A stretch of DNA of 64,000 nucleotides from assembly GCF_026965535.1 (NCBI RefSeq), contig NZ_CP114039.1, forward strand, positions 5,208,001 through 5,272,000. Direction: 5' to 3'. Origin of the DNA: Corallococcus sp. NCRR. Lineage in GTDB: Bacteria; Myxococcota; Myxococcia; Myxococcales; Myxococcaceae. Position numbers and translations under genes: made by a program. Numbering within the stretch: position 1 is the stretch's first letter; every line of letters starts with the position of its first letter. The notes beneath the pieces were generated by a model. It saw nothing but the letters and a program-made list of their open reading frames with translations. It made no database searches and was not told the DNA's origin. Shown one piece after another: positions 54,478-64,000 of the stretch.

Positions 54478-56037
54478 ATGGCCGACCCCGAGAACAAGAC
54501 CCCCCCAGGTGAGAAGAGCGGCGAAGCGGCGGACTCCAGCTCCAAGGAGCAGGAGATCTACCAGCAGCGGTTGGACAAGGCCGACAAGTGGCGCGAGGCC
54601 GGCTTCAACCCCTACGGCAACGGCTACGCCCCCAAGCACCGGGCCGCGGACATCCTGGCCACGCACGCCCACCACTCCATGGAGGACCTGGAGAAGGACG
54701 CGCCCGTCTACGACGTCGCCGGCCGCATCGTGGCCATGCGCTCGTTCGGCAAGGCCGCCTTCATCAAGCTGCGCGACCGCAGCGGGGAGCTCCAGGCGCA
54801 CGTGAAGAAGGACGCGCTCGGGGACCTCTACGAGGTCTTCAAGCAGTGCGACCTGGGCGACTTCGTCGCGGTAGAGGGCCCCGTCTTCCGCAGCAAGACG
54901 GGCGAATTGTCCCTGTCCGCCACGAAGTTCGTGCCCCTCACCAAGTCCCTGCGCCCCCTGCCGGAGAAGTGGCACGGCCTCACGGACGTGGAGGTCCGCT
55001 ACCGCCAGCGCTACCTGGATCTCGTCTCCAACCCGGACGTGAAGCAGGTCTTCCTGAAGCGCAGCAAGCTGGTGAAGTTCATCCGGAACTTCCTCGACGG
55101 GCGGGACTTCGTCGAGGTGGAGACCCCGATGATGCACCCGCTGGTGACGGGCGCGGCGGCGCGGCCGTTCATCACGCACCACAACACGTACGACATCGAC
55201 CTCTACATGCGCATCGCGCCCGAGCTCTATCTGAAGCGGCTCGTGGTGGGCGGCATGGATCGCGTCTACGAAATCAACCGCAACTTCCGCAACGAGGGCA
55301 TCAGCACCCGGCACAACCCGGAGTTCACGATGCTGGAGTTCTATCAGGCGTACGCCACGTACGAGGACCTGATGGACCTCACGGAGGAGATGCTCTCGGA
55401 GGCCTCCCGCCACGTCACCGGCGACTCCAAGGTGAAGTACGGCGAGCACACGGTGGACTTCGGCAAGGGCTGGAAGCGCATCCCCATGCCGGAGGCCATC
55501 CGGGAGGCCGTCCCCAGCCTGTCCGACAAGGACATGGTGGACGTGGACCGGCTGCGTCACGAATTGCTCAAGACGGTGCACTCGGAGGCGGAGCGCCGCG
55601 CCGTGGACGCCATGAACCACGGTGAGCTGGTCGGCGCCCTCTTCGAGGCCCACGTCGAGCACACGCTCATCCATCCCACCTTCATCACCCAGTATCCCAC
55701 CGCCGTCTCCCCGCTCGCCCGCCGCAACGACCAGAACCCGGAAGTCACGGACCGGTTCGAGCTCTTCGTCGCGGGCCGGGAAATCGCCAACGCCTTCTCC
55801 GAGCTGAACGACCCCCTGGACCAGAAGGGCCGCTTCCAGGCCCAGCTGGACGCGAAGCAGCGGGGCCAGCAGGAGACCATGGACTACGACGAGGACTACA
55901 TCCGCGCCCTCGAACACGGCATGCCGCCCACGGCCGGTGAGGGCATCGGGATTGATCGCGTCGCCATGTTGTTCACGGACGCCGCCAGCATTCGTGACGT
56001 GATTCTCTTCCCCCTCCTCAAGCCGCTGGCGAAGTAG
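54478..56037 (+). CDS. lysS: lysyl-tRNA synthetase (class II)
   Basis: A 519-residue class IIb synthetase. The N-terminal OB-fold (about 75-185) is followed by motif 2 (YEINRNFRNEGISTRHNPEFT), shortened to its core, and motif 3 (GEGIGIDRVAMLF). The ATG beginning MADPENKTPP was chosen; the first 20 residues are a polar extension, and the open frame further upstream overlaps the anti-sigma gene. It is directly followed by the lolC-like permease, a linkage seen in other proteobacteria. Confidence 0.95.
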   Translation: MADPENKTPPGEKSGEAADSSSKEQEIYQQRLDKADKWREAGFNPYGNGYAPKHRAADILATHAHHSMEDLEKDAPVYDVAGRIVAMRSFGKAAFIKLRDRSGELQAHVKKDALGDLYEVFKQCDLGDFVAVEGPVFRSKTGELSLSATKFVPLTKSLRPLPEKWHGLTDVEVRYRQRYLDLVSNPDVKQVFLKRSKLVKFIRNFLDGRDFVEVETPMMHPLVTGAAARPFITHHNTYDIDLYMRIAPELYLKRLVVGGMDRVYEINRNFRNEGISTRHNPEFTMLEFYQAYATYEDLMDLTEEMLSEASRHVTGDSKVKYGEHTVDFGKGWKRIPMPEAIREAVPSLSDKDMVDVDRLRHELLKTVHSEAERRAVDAMNHGELVGALFEAHVEHTLIHPTFITQYPTAVSPLARRNDQNPEVTDRFELFVAGREIANAFSELNDPLDQKGRFQAQLDAKQRGQQETMDYDEDYIRALEHGMPPTAGEGIGIDRVAMLFTDAASIRDVILFPLLKPLAK

Positions 56038-56049
56038 CCACGAGGCCTC

Positions 56050-58419
<2,370 letters not shown>

Positions 58420-58421
58420 CC

Positions 58422-59096
58422 ATGGCGCTGTTGTCCATCCGCAACGTCTTCAAGAGCTACTTCCTGCACGGCAAGCGCATTGACGTGCTGCGCGACGTGT
58501 CGCTGGACATCAACGCCGGCGAGCTCGTCTCCATGATTGGCGCGTCCGGCGCGGGCAAGAGCACCTTCCTGCACGTGCTGGGCACGCTGGACGCCCCCGC
58601 CGCCGGTGAAGTCCTCTTCGACGGCAGGTCCGTCTTCTCCATGAACGACGCGGAGATCGCCGAGTTCCGCAACCGCACCATCGGCTTCGTCTTCCAGAGC
58701 CACTACCTCCTGCCGGAGTTCACCGCGCTGGAGAACGTGGCCATGCCCGCGCTCATCCAGCGCCGGGACCGCGGCCCCGCCTACGCCTACGCCCGTGAGC
58801 TCCTGGAGCGCGTGGGCCTGGGCAGCCGCGTGGACCACCGCCCCGGCGAGCTGTCCGGCGGCGAGGCCCAGCGCGTGGCCCTGGCGCGCGCCCTGGTGCT
58901 CAAGCCCGCGGTGCTGCTCGCGGACGAACCCACGGGCAACCTGGATCCCACGACAGGCGAGGGCATCCACCAGCTGCTCCGGGACGTCAACCGGGACCTG
59001 GGCATCACCGCCGTCGTCGTCACGCACAACGAGACGCTTGCTCGCTCCATGCCCCGCCGTCTGAGACTCGCCGGCGGGCAGGTGTCGGAGGCCTGA
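58422..59096 (+). CDS. lolD: lipoprotein-releasing ABC ATPase LolD
   Basis: A 224-residue ATPase. Walker A is GASGAGKST, the signature is [16 protein letters not shown], Walker B is [11 protein letters not shown] and the switch His is in VVTHNETL. The MacB/LolD subgroup is indicated by [23 protein letters not shown], partly quoted. It lies 2 bases after the permease and powers lipoprotein release to LolA. The ATG was chosen because the upstream open frame is in the permease. Confidence 0.94.
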   Translation: MALLSIRNVFKSYFLHGKRIDVLRDVSLDINAGELVSMIGASGAGKSTFLHVLGTLDAPAAGEVLFDGRSVFSMNDAEIAEFRNRTIGFVFQSHYLLPEFTALENVAMPALIQRRDRGPAYAYARELLERVGLGSRVDHRPGELSGGEAQRVALARALVLKPAVLLADEPTGNLDPTTGEGIHQLLRDVNRDLGITAVVVTHNETLARSMPRRLRLAGGQVSEA

Positions 59097-59142
59097 TGGC
59101 CACTCGCTTTTGGATTGAGGGGCCCTCCCCCCATCCCGTACA

Positions 59143-61644
59143 TTGCCCCGCCTTTTCCTGGCCGGACTGCACTTGAGGCTCACCGTTCTGCGCAAGTCAT
59201 TGCTCCCGCTGCTGGCGGTCGCCCTGTGGGCGCTCGGGCCCGTTTCCGCCTCCGCCCAGGTGGACGTGGACGCGGGCTCGCCCGCCGTCGTCCCCCCGTC
59301 GTCTCCCGCCGCCACGCCCGTGTCGCCTCCGGATGGGGGCACCCCCTCGGGCGCGGACGTGCCTCTGGCCTCCTCGCCGGATGAAGAGGACACCAACGTC
59401 TCCCCCTCGGACCGGGTGGTGGAGATCCGCATCGAGGGCAACCGCCGCGTGGAGTCGGAGGCGGTCCGCCGGGCCATGCGCACCAAGGTCGGTGACCCGC
59501 TGACCCGCTCCGCGGAGGACCTCCGCGCCATCTGGGCCCTGGGCTACTTCACGGACGTGCAGCTGCTCGCGCAGCGCATGGCCAACGGCATCGCGTACGT
59601 GGTGCGCGTGTCGGAGCGGCCCACCATCCGCGCCGTGGCGCTCCAGGGCAACGAGGAGCTCAACGCGGAGGACCTGAAGGAGCAGCTGGACGTCAAGATC
59701 GGCACCATCCTCGACATCGAGGCCGTGCGCGCCACGCAGAAGAAGATCCAGGAGAAGTACGTCGAGAAGGGCTACTTCCTGGCGGAGGTGACCTACAAGC
59801 TGGAGCCGACCGAAGACGGCTCCGCGGTCACCGTCGTCTACGTCATCAACGAGCACTCGAAGGTGATGGTGAAGCAGATCACCCTCCAGGGCGCGGAGAA
59901 GGTGTCCCCGGAGGAGCTCAAGGCGACCATGATCACGAAGGAGGGCGGCTTCCTGTCCTTCTTCACCGGTGAGGGCACCTACCGCGAGGAGGCCTTCCAG
60001 CGCGACCTCGCCGTCATCCAGATCGCCTACTACGACCGTGGCTTCATCAACGTGCGCGTGGACAAGCCCACCGTGCAGCTGTCCGCGGACAAGCGCGACA
60101 TCTACATCACCCTGCACATCACCGAGGGTGAGTCGTACGACATCGGGAAGATCGACTTCGCGGGAGACTTGGAGCGCCCGCCCGAAGAGCTGCTCAAGCT
60201 GATGAAGTCGCGCTCCAAGGAGCGCTTCAACCGCGGCCAGCTCTCCACGGACATCTCCGCCATCTCCGACGTGTACTTCGACAAGGGGTACGCGTACGCC
60301 AACATCAACCCCATCACCTCCGTGAACGCGGAAGACCGGACGGTGGACCTCACCTTCGACATCCAGAAGGGCCCGCTCGTCACCATCGAGCGCATCGACG
60401 TCGTCGGCAACACGAAGACGCGCGACAAGGTCATCCGCCGCGAGCTGCGCGTCTACGAAGGCGAGCTCTACAACGGCACCGGCGTGAAGCGCAGCCGCGA
60501 GCGCGTCACCGCGCTGGGCTTCTTCGAGACCGTCGAAATCACCCAGCACCCGGGCAGCACCGACAACGCCATCGTGTTGCAGGTGGAGGTGAAGGAGAAG
60601 GCCACGGGCACCTTCCAGGTGGGCCTGGGCTTCTCCAACGTGGAGAACTTCATCTTCACGGCCCAGGTGTCGCAGAACAACTTCCTCGGCTGGGGCCAGA
60701 GCGTCTCCGCGTCCGCCCAGATTTCGGGCCTGCGCTCGCTCGTGCAGCTGTCGTTCTACGACCCGTACTTCCTGGACACGAACTACCTCTTGTCCGCGGA
60801 GTTCTTCCGCGTGCAGGCGGACTACGAAGGCTTCATCCGCAACTCCACGGGCGGCACCATCTCCCTGGGCCGCCAGCTAGTGGACGACGTGCTCGCCACG
60901 GTCGGCTACTCGCGGGAGTACGTGGACGTGCAGGCGGGGCAGGGCATTGGCGCGGTGCTGCTCGCCAACCAATTCCAGTCCGGTGTCACCAGCGCGCTGC
61001 GCCTGTCGGTGTCCTTCGACCGCCGCGACAACCGCCTCTTCCCGTCGCGCGGCTTCATCCACTACGGCTCGGTGGAGACGGCGCCCTCGTTCCTGGGCGG
61101 CACGTTCCTCTTCAACCGCTACACCGCCTACTCGCGCCTGTACTTCCCCATGCCGCTGGGCTTCGTCTTCAAGACGAACGCCACGCTGGGCTACGTGCAG
61201 CAGCTGGACGCCAGCAAGCCGCTGCCCATCAGCGAGCTCTACTACGTGGGCGGCATCAACACGATCCGCGGCTACTACCTGCGCAGCATCAGCCCCACGC
61301 TGCTGGTGCCGCGCGCGGACAACCCGGACGCCAACGTCACCGAGTTCCGGGTGGGCGGCAACAAGCAGCTCATCTTCAACTTCGAGCTGGAGTTCCCCAT
61401 CTTCGAGAAGGCCGGCCTGCGCGGCGTGCTCTTCTACGACGCGGGCAATGCCTTCGGCTCCAACGAGAAGTTCTTCGAGGACCGGCAGGACAAGCTGCCG
61501 CTGGGCCTCTTCCACTCGGCGGGCTTCGGCTTCCGCTGGTTCTCGCCCATCGGACCCCTGCGCTTCGAGTGGGGAATTCCGCTCACCAAGCGGCCGTCGG
61601 ACGACCCCATCCTGTTCGAGTTCACGATCGGTAACTTCTTCTGA
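59143..61644 (+). CDS. bamA: outer membrane protein assembly factor BamA
   Basis: An 833-residue Omp85 protein. After a signal peptide (ending PVSASAQ) and a Pro/Ser-rich linker, five POTRA domains run about residues 85-445, and a 16-strand beta-barrel fills the rest; NNFLGWGQSVSASA, TIRGYYLRS and the final FEFTIGNFF are barrel landmarks. It folds barrel proteins in the outer membrane. The start codon looks like TTG; 59143 and 59173 are both possible, the latter giving the more compact signal peptide. Genes downstream encode its periplasmic chaperone and lipid A enzymes. Confidence 0.93.
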   Translation: MPRLFLAGLHLRLTVLRKSLLPLLAVALWALGPVSASAQVDVDAGSPAVVPPSSPAATPVSPPDGGTPSGADVPLASSPDEEDTNVSPSDRVVEIRIEGNRRVESEAVRRAMRTKVGDPLTRSAEDLRAIWALGYFTDVQLLAQRMANGIAYVVRVSERPTIRAVALQGNEELNAEDLKEQLDVKIGTILDIEAVRATQKKIQEKYVEKGYFLAEVTYKLEPTEDGSAVTVVYVINEHSKVMVKQITLQGAEKVSPEELKATMITKEGGFLSFFTGEGTYREEAFQRDLAVIQIAYYDRGFINVRVDKPTVQLSADKRDIYITLHITEGESYDIGKIDFAGDLERPPEELLKLMKSRSKERFNRGQLSTDISAISDVYFDKGYAYANINPITSVNAEDRTVDLTFDIQKGPLVTIERIDVVGNTKTRDKVIRRELRVYEGELYNGTGVKRSRERVTALGFFETVEITQHPGSTDNAIVLQVEVKEKATGTFQVGLGFSNVENFIFTAQVSQNNFLGWGQSVSASAQISGLRSLVQLSFYDPYFLDTNYLLSAEFFRVQADYEGFIRNSTGGTISLGRQLVDDVLATVGYSREYVDVQAGQGIGAVLLANQFQSGVTSALRLSVSFDRRDNRLFPSRGFIHYGSVETAPSFLGGTFLFNRYTAYSRLYFPMPLGFVFKTNATLGYVQQLDASKPLPISELYYVGGINTIRGYYLRSISPTLLVPRADNPDANVTEFRVGGNKQLIFNFELEFPIFEKAGLRGVLFYDAGNAFGSNEKFFEDRQDKLPLGLFHSAGFGFRWFSPIGPLRFEWGIPLTKRPSDDPILFEFTIGNFF

Positions 61645-61679
61645 TAGGCATTGACCCCAAGGCCACCCCGGCCGCCGCG

Positions 61680-61702
61680 CTTCCGCCCCTTCCCGGCGGA
61701 AG
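61680..61702 (+). terminator. hairpin between bamA and ompH/skp
   Basis: Perfect 8-bp arms CTTCCGCC and GGCGGAAG with a 7-base loop, 35 bases after the bamA stop. No T-run. It may tune the bamA-to-skp expression ratio. Confidence 0.35.
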
Positions 61703-61763
61703 TGAACAGGCCGGGAGGGCGGACGTCGGAGCCTGCAGCACCCTTTTCGAGGAGCCGTAACCC

Positions 61764-62330
61764 ATGTCGCTTCGAAGCACCCTGGCGGCCGCCGCCGCTG
61801 TCCTGTCGCTCGCCCTCCCGGTTGCCGCTTCGGCCGCCGAGCTCAAGGTGGCCTACGTCGACCTGCAGCGCGTGCTGCTGGAGGTGGATGATGGCAAGGC
61901 CGCCAAGGCCCGTCTCCAGAAGTGGCTGGAGGACCGCCAGAAGGAGATCGACAAGGAGCAGGACGCGCTGCGCAAGGAGAAGGACACCCTGGACAAGCAG
62001 GCCAGCGCCATGAGCGAGGCCACGCGCACCCAGAAGGCCACCGAGCTCCAGAAGAAGGTGATGGAGCTGGCGCAGAAGTACGAGCGCAGCCGCTCCGAGG
62101 CCGCCAACAAGGAGCGCCAGGAGATGGAGCCCATCGTCAACCGCATCGACCAGGTCATCGCGTCCATCGCGGAGCGTGACGGCCTGGGCATGGTGCTGGA
62201 CAAGCGCGACTCCGGCATCGTCTTCGCGCTGTCCCAGTACGACATCTCCAACGAGGTCGTGCGCAGCTACAACAACAGCGCCTCCAAGAAGCCCGCGCCG
62301 GCGGCCAAGGACGCCCCGGTCAAGAAGTAG
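61764..62330 (+). CDS. skp: periplasmic chaperone OmpH/Skp
   Basis: A 188-residue Skp/OmpH-family protein with a signal peptide (LSLALPVAASAA), then LKVAYVDLQRVLLEVDDGKAAK, the conserved strand, and a long charged coiled-coil (about 50-130: LEDRQKEIDKEQDALRKEKDTLD, only partly quoted) typical of the trimeric jellyfish-shaped chaperone. It holds unfolded outer-membrane proteins for BamA. A Pro/Ala/Lys tail (KKPAPAAKDAPVKK) follows. Position between bamA and lpxD is the standard order. Confidence 0.92.
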   Translation: MSLRSTLAAAAAVLSLALPVAASAAELKVAYVDLQRVLLEVDDGKAAKARLQKWLEDRQKEIDKEQDALRKEKDTLDKQASAMSEATRTQKATELQKKVMELAQKYERSRSEAANKERQEMEPIVNRIDQVIASIAERDGLGMVLDKRDSGIVFALSQYDISNEVVRSYNNSASKKPAPAAKDAPVKK

Positions 62331-62333
62331 GCG

Positions 62334-63410
62334 TTGGACACCCCCGTGCCTTCCGCACCCAACGCGCACCGGCTGGGGGACATCGCCACCCACATCCGGG
62401 GTGAGCTCCTCGGCGACCCCGGGCTGCTCGTCCATGGCCTGAACGGCCTGGAGGAGGCAGTCCCGGGGGAGGTGTCGTTCTACGGCAACCCCCGCTACCG
62501 CAAGCAGTTCGAGGCCACCCGCGCCTCGGCGGTGCTGGTGGGGACGGACGCCCCCGCTCGCGACGGCGTGGCCCTGGTGCGGGTGCCCAACCCGCACCTG
62601 GCCTACGCGAAGCTCCTCACCCTGTTCCACCCGGCCGCGCGGCCCGCCGCGGGCATCCACCCGGCCGCCCATGTGCACCCGGAGGCCACCGTGCACCCGG
62701 AGGCCACCGTGAAGGCCGGGGCGGTGGTGGAGAAGGGCGCCCACGTCGGCGCCCGCACGGTGCTGCACCCCGGCGCCTACGTGGGGGAAGGTGCGCGCGT
62801 CGGCGACGACTGCGTGCTCTACCCGCACGCCACGGTGCGGGAGGGGTGCGTGGTGGGCTCGCGCGTCATCCTCCACGCCTCGTCGGTGGTGGGCGCGGAC
62901 GGCTTCGGCTTCGCCTTCGACGCGGAGGGCGAGGACGGCCCCCGCCACTTCAAGATTCCCCAGGTGGGCATCGTCCGCATCGAGGACGACGTGGAAGTCG
63001 GCGCCTGCACCTGCATCGACCGCGCGACGGTGGGTGAGACGGTGGTGGGCCAGGGGACGAAGCTCGACAACCTGGTGCAGATCGCCCACAACGTGCGCGT
63101 GGGCCCGCTGTCGCTCATCTGTGCGCAGGCGGGCGTGTCGGGTTCGGCGGAGGTGGGCACCGGCGTGGTGCTCGCGGGGCAGGTGGGCGTGGTGGGCCAC
63201 ATCCGCGTGGGAGACCTGGCCAAGGTGGGCGCGCAGTCGGGCGTCGCCCATGACGTTCCGGACGGGCAGGTCGTCAGTGGCAGCCCCGCCATCCCCCACA
63301 AGGAATGGCTGCGCGCCAGCGCCGCGTCGGGGCAGCTGGCGGACCTGCTCAAGGAAGTGCGTGCCCTTCGCAAGAGGGTGGAGCTGTTGGAGAAGGAGAA
63401 GGGCGGATGA
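62334..63410 (+). CDS. lpxD: UDP-3-O-acylglucosamine N-acyltransferase LpxD
   Basis: A 358-residue left-handed beta-helix acyltransferase of the third step of lipid A synthesis. The N-terminal uridine-binding domain (about 1-105) precedes hexapeptide repeats (about 105-320: [22 protein letters not shown] and similar), and the catalytic His lies in the [12 protein letters not shown] region. A C-terminal helix ends [15 protein letters not shown]. The start is TTG here; a GTG 12 bases later ([11 protein letters not shown]) is also plausible. The stop overlaps the fabZ start. It takes 3-hydroxyacyl-ACP from the fab pathway. Confidence 0.93.
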   Translation: MDTPVPSAPNAHRLGDIATHIRGELLGDPGLLVHGLNGLEEAVPGEVSFYGNPRYRKQFEATRASAVLVGTDAPARDGVALVRVPNPHLAYAKLLTLFHPAARPAAGIHPAAHVHPEATVHPEATVKAGAVVEKGAHVGARTVLHPGAYVGEGARVGDDCVLYPHATVREGCVVGSRVILHASSVVGADGFGFAFDAEGEDGPRHFKIPQVGIVRIEDDVEVGACTCIDRATVGETVVGQGTKLDNLVQIAHNVRVGPLSLICAQAGVSGSAEVGTGVVLAGQVGVVGHIRVGDLAKVGAQSGVAHDVPDGQVVSGSPAIPHKEWLRASAASGQLADLLKEVRALRKRVELLEKEKGG

Positions 63411-63877
63411 TGGACATCGGAGAAATCCAGGCGCTGCTCCCGCACCGCTACCCGTTCCTCCTGGTGGACCGGGTGGTGGAGATCGTGCCGGGCCAGAAGC
63501 TCACGGCGTACAAGAACGTCACCATCAACGAGCCCTTCTTCAACGGCCACTTCCCGGGGCACCCGGTGATGCCGGGCGTGCTCATCCTGGAGGCGCTCGC
63601 CCAGGCCACGGCCATCCTTGCGTATAAGACGGAAGCAATGGACCCGACGCGGCTCGTCACGTACTTGATGGGCGTGGACAACGCGCGCTTTCGCAAGCCG
63701 GTGGTGCCCGGAGACCGGCTCCAGCTGGACATTGAAGTCATCCGCCACAAGGGCGCCATCTGGAAGACCAAGGGTGTGGCGTCGGTGGATGGCGCCAGGG
63801 TGGCGGAAGGGGAGTTCCTCGCCACCGTGGTGGACAAGAACAAGGCCGCCAAGGGCGACGAGAGCGCGGCGCCGTAG
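63407..63877 (+). CDS. fabZ: 3-hydroxyacyl-ACP dehydratase FabZ
   Basis: A 156-residue hot-dog-fold dehydratase. It starts [23 protein letters not shown]; the catalytic His lies in [15 protein letters not shown] and the Glu in LILEALAQ. It dehydrates 3-hydroxyacyl-ACP and competes with LpxD and LpxA for the same substrate. Two adjacent ATGs are possible; the first overlaps the lpxD stop by 4 bp. The C-terminal tail is Lys/Ala-rich. Confidence 0.94.
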   Translation: MMDIGEIQALLPHRYPFLLVDRVVEIVPGQKLTAYKNVTINEPFFNGHFPGHPVMPGVLILEALAQATAILAYKTEAMDPTRLVTYLMGVDNARFRKPVVPGDRLQLDIEVIRHKGAIWKTKGVASVDGARVAEGEFLATVVDKNKAAKGDESAAP

Positions 63878-63911
63878 GGCGCGTCACACGCGCTGCTGAG
63901 GAGAGAAGGAC

Positions 63912-64000
63912 ATGGCGCAGGTTCATCCCACCGCGGTCGTCCATCCGGGGGCCCGCCTCCACGACACCGTGGAGGTGGGGCCGTTCTCGGTCATCGGGCC
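63912..64000 (+). CDS. lpxA: UDP-N-acetylglucosamine O-acyltransferase LpxA (partial)
   Basis: The first 29 codons of LpxA, cut by the window edge. It starts after GAGAGAAGGA with [20 protein letters not shown], the opening hexapeptide repeats of the family. LpxA makes the first lipid A acylation with 3-hydroxyacyl-ACP. The order lpxD-fabZ-lpxA is conserved in Gram-negative bacteria. Confidence 0.9.
   Translation, partial: MAQVHPTAVVHPGARLHDTVEVGPFSVIG

Overview
The window is GC-rich (near 70 % by eye) with strong G/C third-position bias, frequent GTG/TTG starts and densely packed, often 4-bp-overlapping genes. A chemosensory cluster with a HEAT-repeat partner, DUF4388 and TPR/zinc-ribbon proteins, and complete outer-membrane biogenesis genes point to a myxobacterium (Myxococcota; Myxococcus/Corallococcus-like is my inference). 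It is ordinary chromosome rather than a plasmid or prophage. I see no rRNA, tRNA, CRISPR array or insertion sequence.

Layout. 1-10.2 kb, almost all minus strand: a cut sixA; a TauE/SafE exporter with its DUF1634 partner; a CLC chloride channel; a secreted trypsin-like protease; a phoB-phoR-metallophosphoesterase group with a Pho-box-like repeat in front of phoB; and a lipoprotein/TPR protein pair. 10.2-22.3 kb, plus strand: a long housekeeping run from a good sigma70-type promoter: yceD-rpmF-plsX-fabH-fabD-fabG-acpP-fabF (fatty acid synthesis), rpiB-glyA-nrdR, then ribD-ribE-ribH-nusB and a stand-alone M17_N-domain protein. 22.4-30.7 kb: cheY-cheA-cheW-cheW-HEAT-cheR-cheB-cheY with no chemoreceptor gene. 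30.7-33.2 kb: an ABC exporter pair. 33.2-34.7 kb: a visibly AT-richer patch holding one dGTPase-family gene, probably acquired. 34.7-41.2 kb: a 3-hydroxyisobutyrate-dehydrogenase-like enzyme, asnS, leuS, a zinc-ribbon membrane protein, lptE and rpsT. 41.3-50.7 kb: a MazG-VOC fusion, a TPR/zinc-ribbon membrane protein, a DUF4388 protein, then phoH-pgpH-ybeY, where YbeY carries an N-terminal cupin-like domain. 50.7-54.4 kb: an Lnb/DUF4105 membrane protein, prfB with a programmed +1 frameshift, and an ECF sigma/anti-sigma pair. 54.5-64 kb: lysS followed by an envelope cluster, lolC-like permease (with a large extra membrane domain)-lolD-bamA-ompH/skp-lpxD-fabZ-lpxA (cut by the window edge).

How it works together: the fab run supplies acyl-ACP; fabZ, lpxD and lpxA draw on it for lipid A; Lol, Bam, Skp and LptE deliver lipoproteins, beta-barrels and LPS to the outer membrane. 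The most unusual items are the cupin-YbeY fusion, the MazG-VOC fusion, the AT-rich dGTPase patch (possible phage defence), the receptor-less chemosensory cluster with a HEAT protein, the oversized LolC-like permease, and the textbook RF2 frameshift site.
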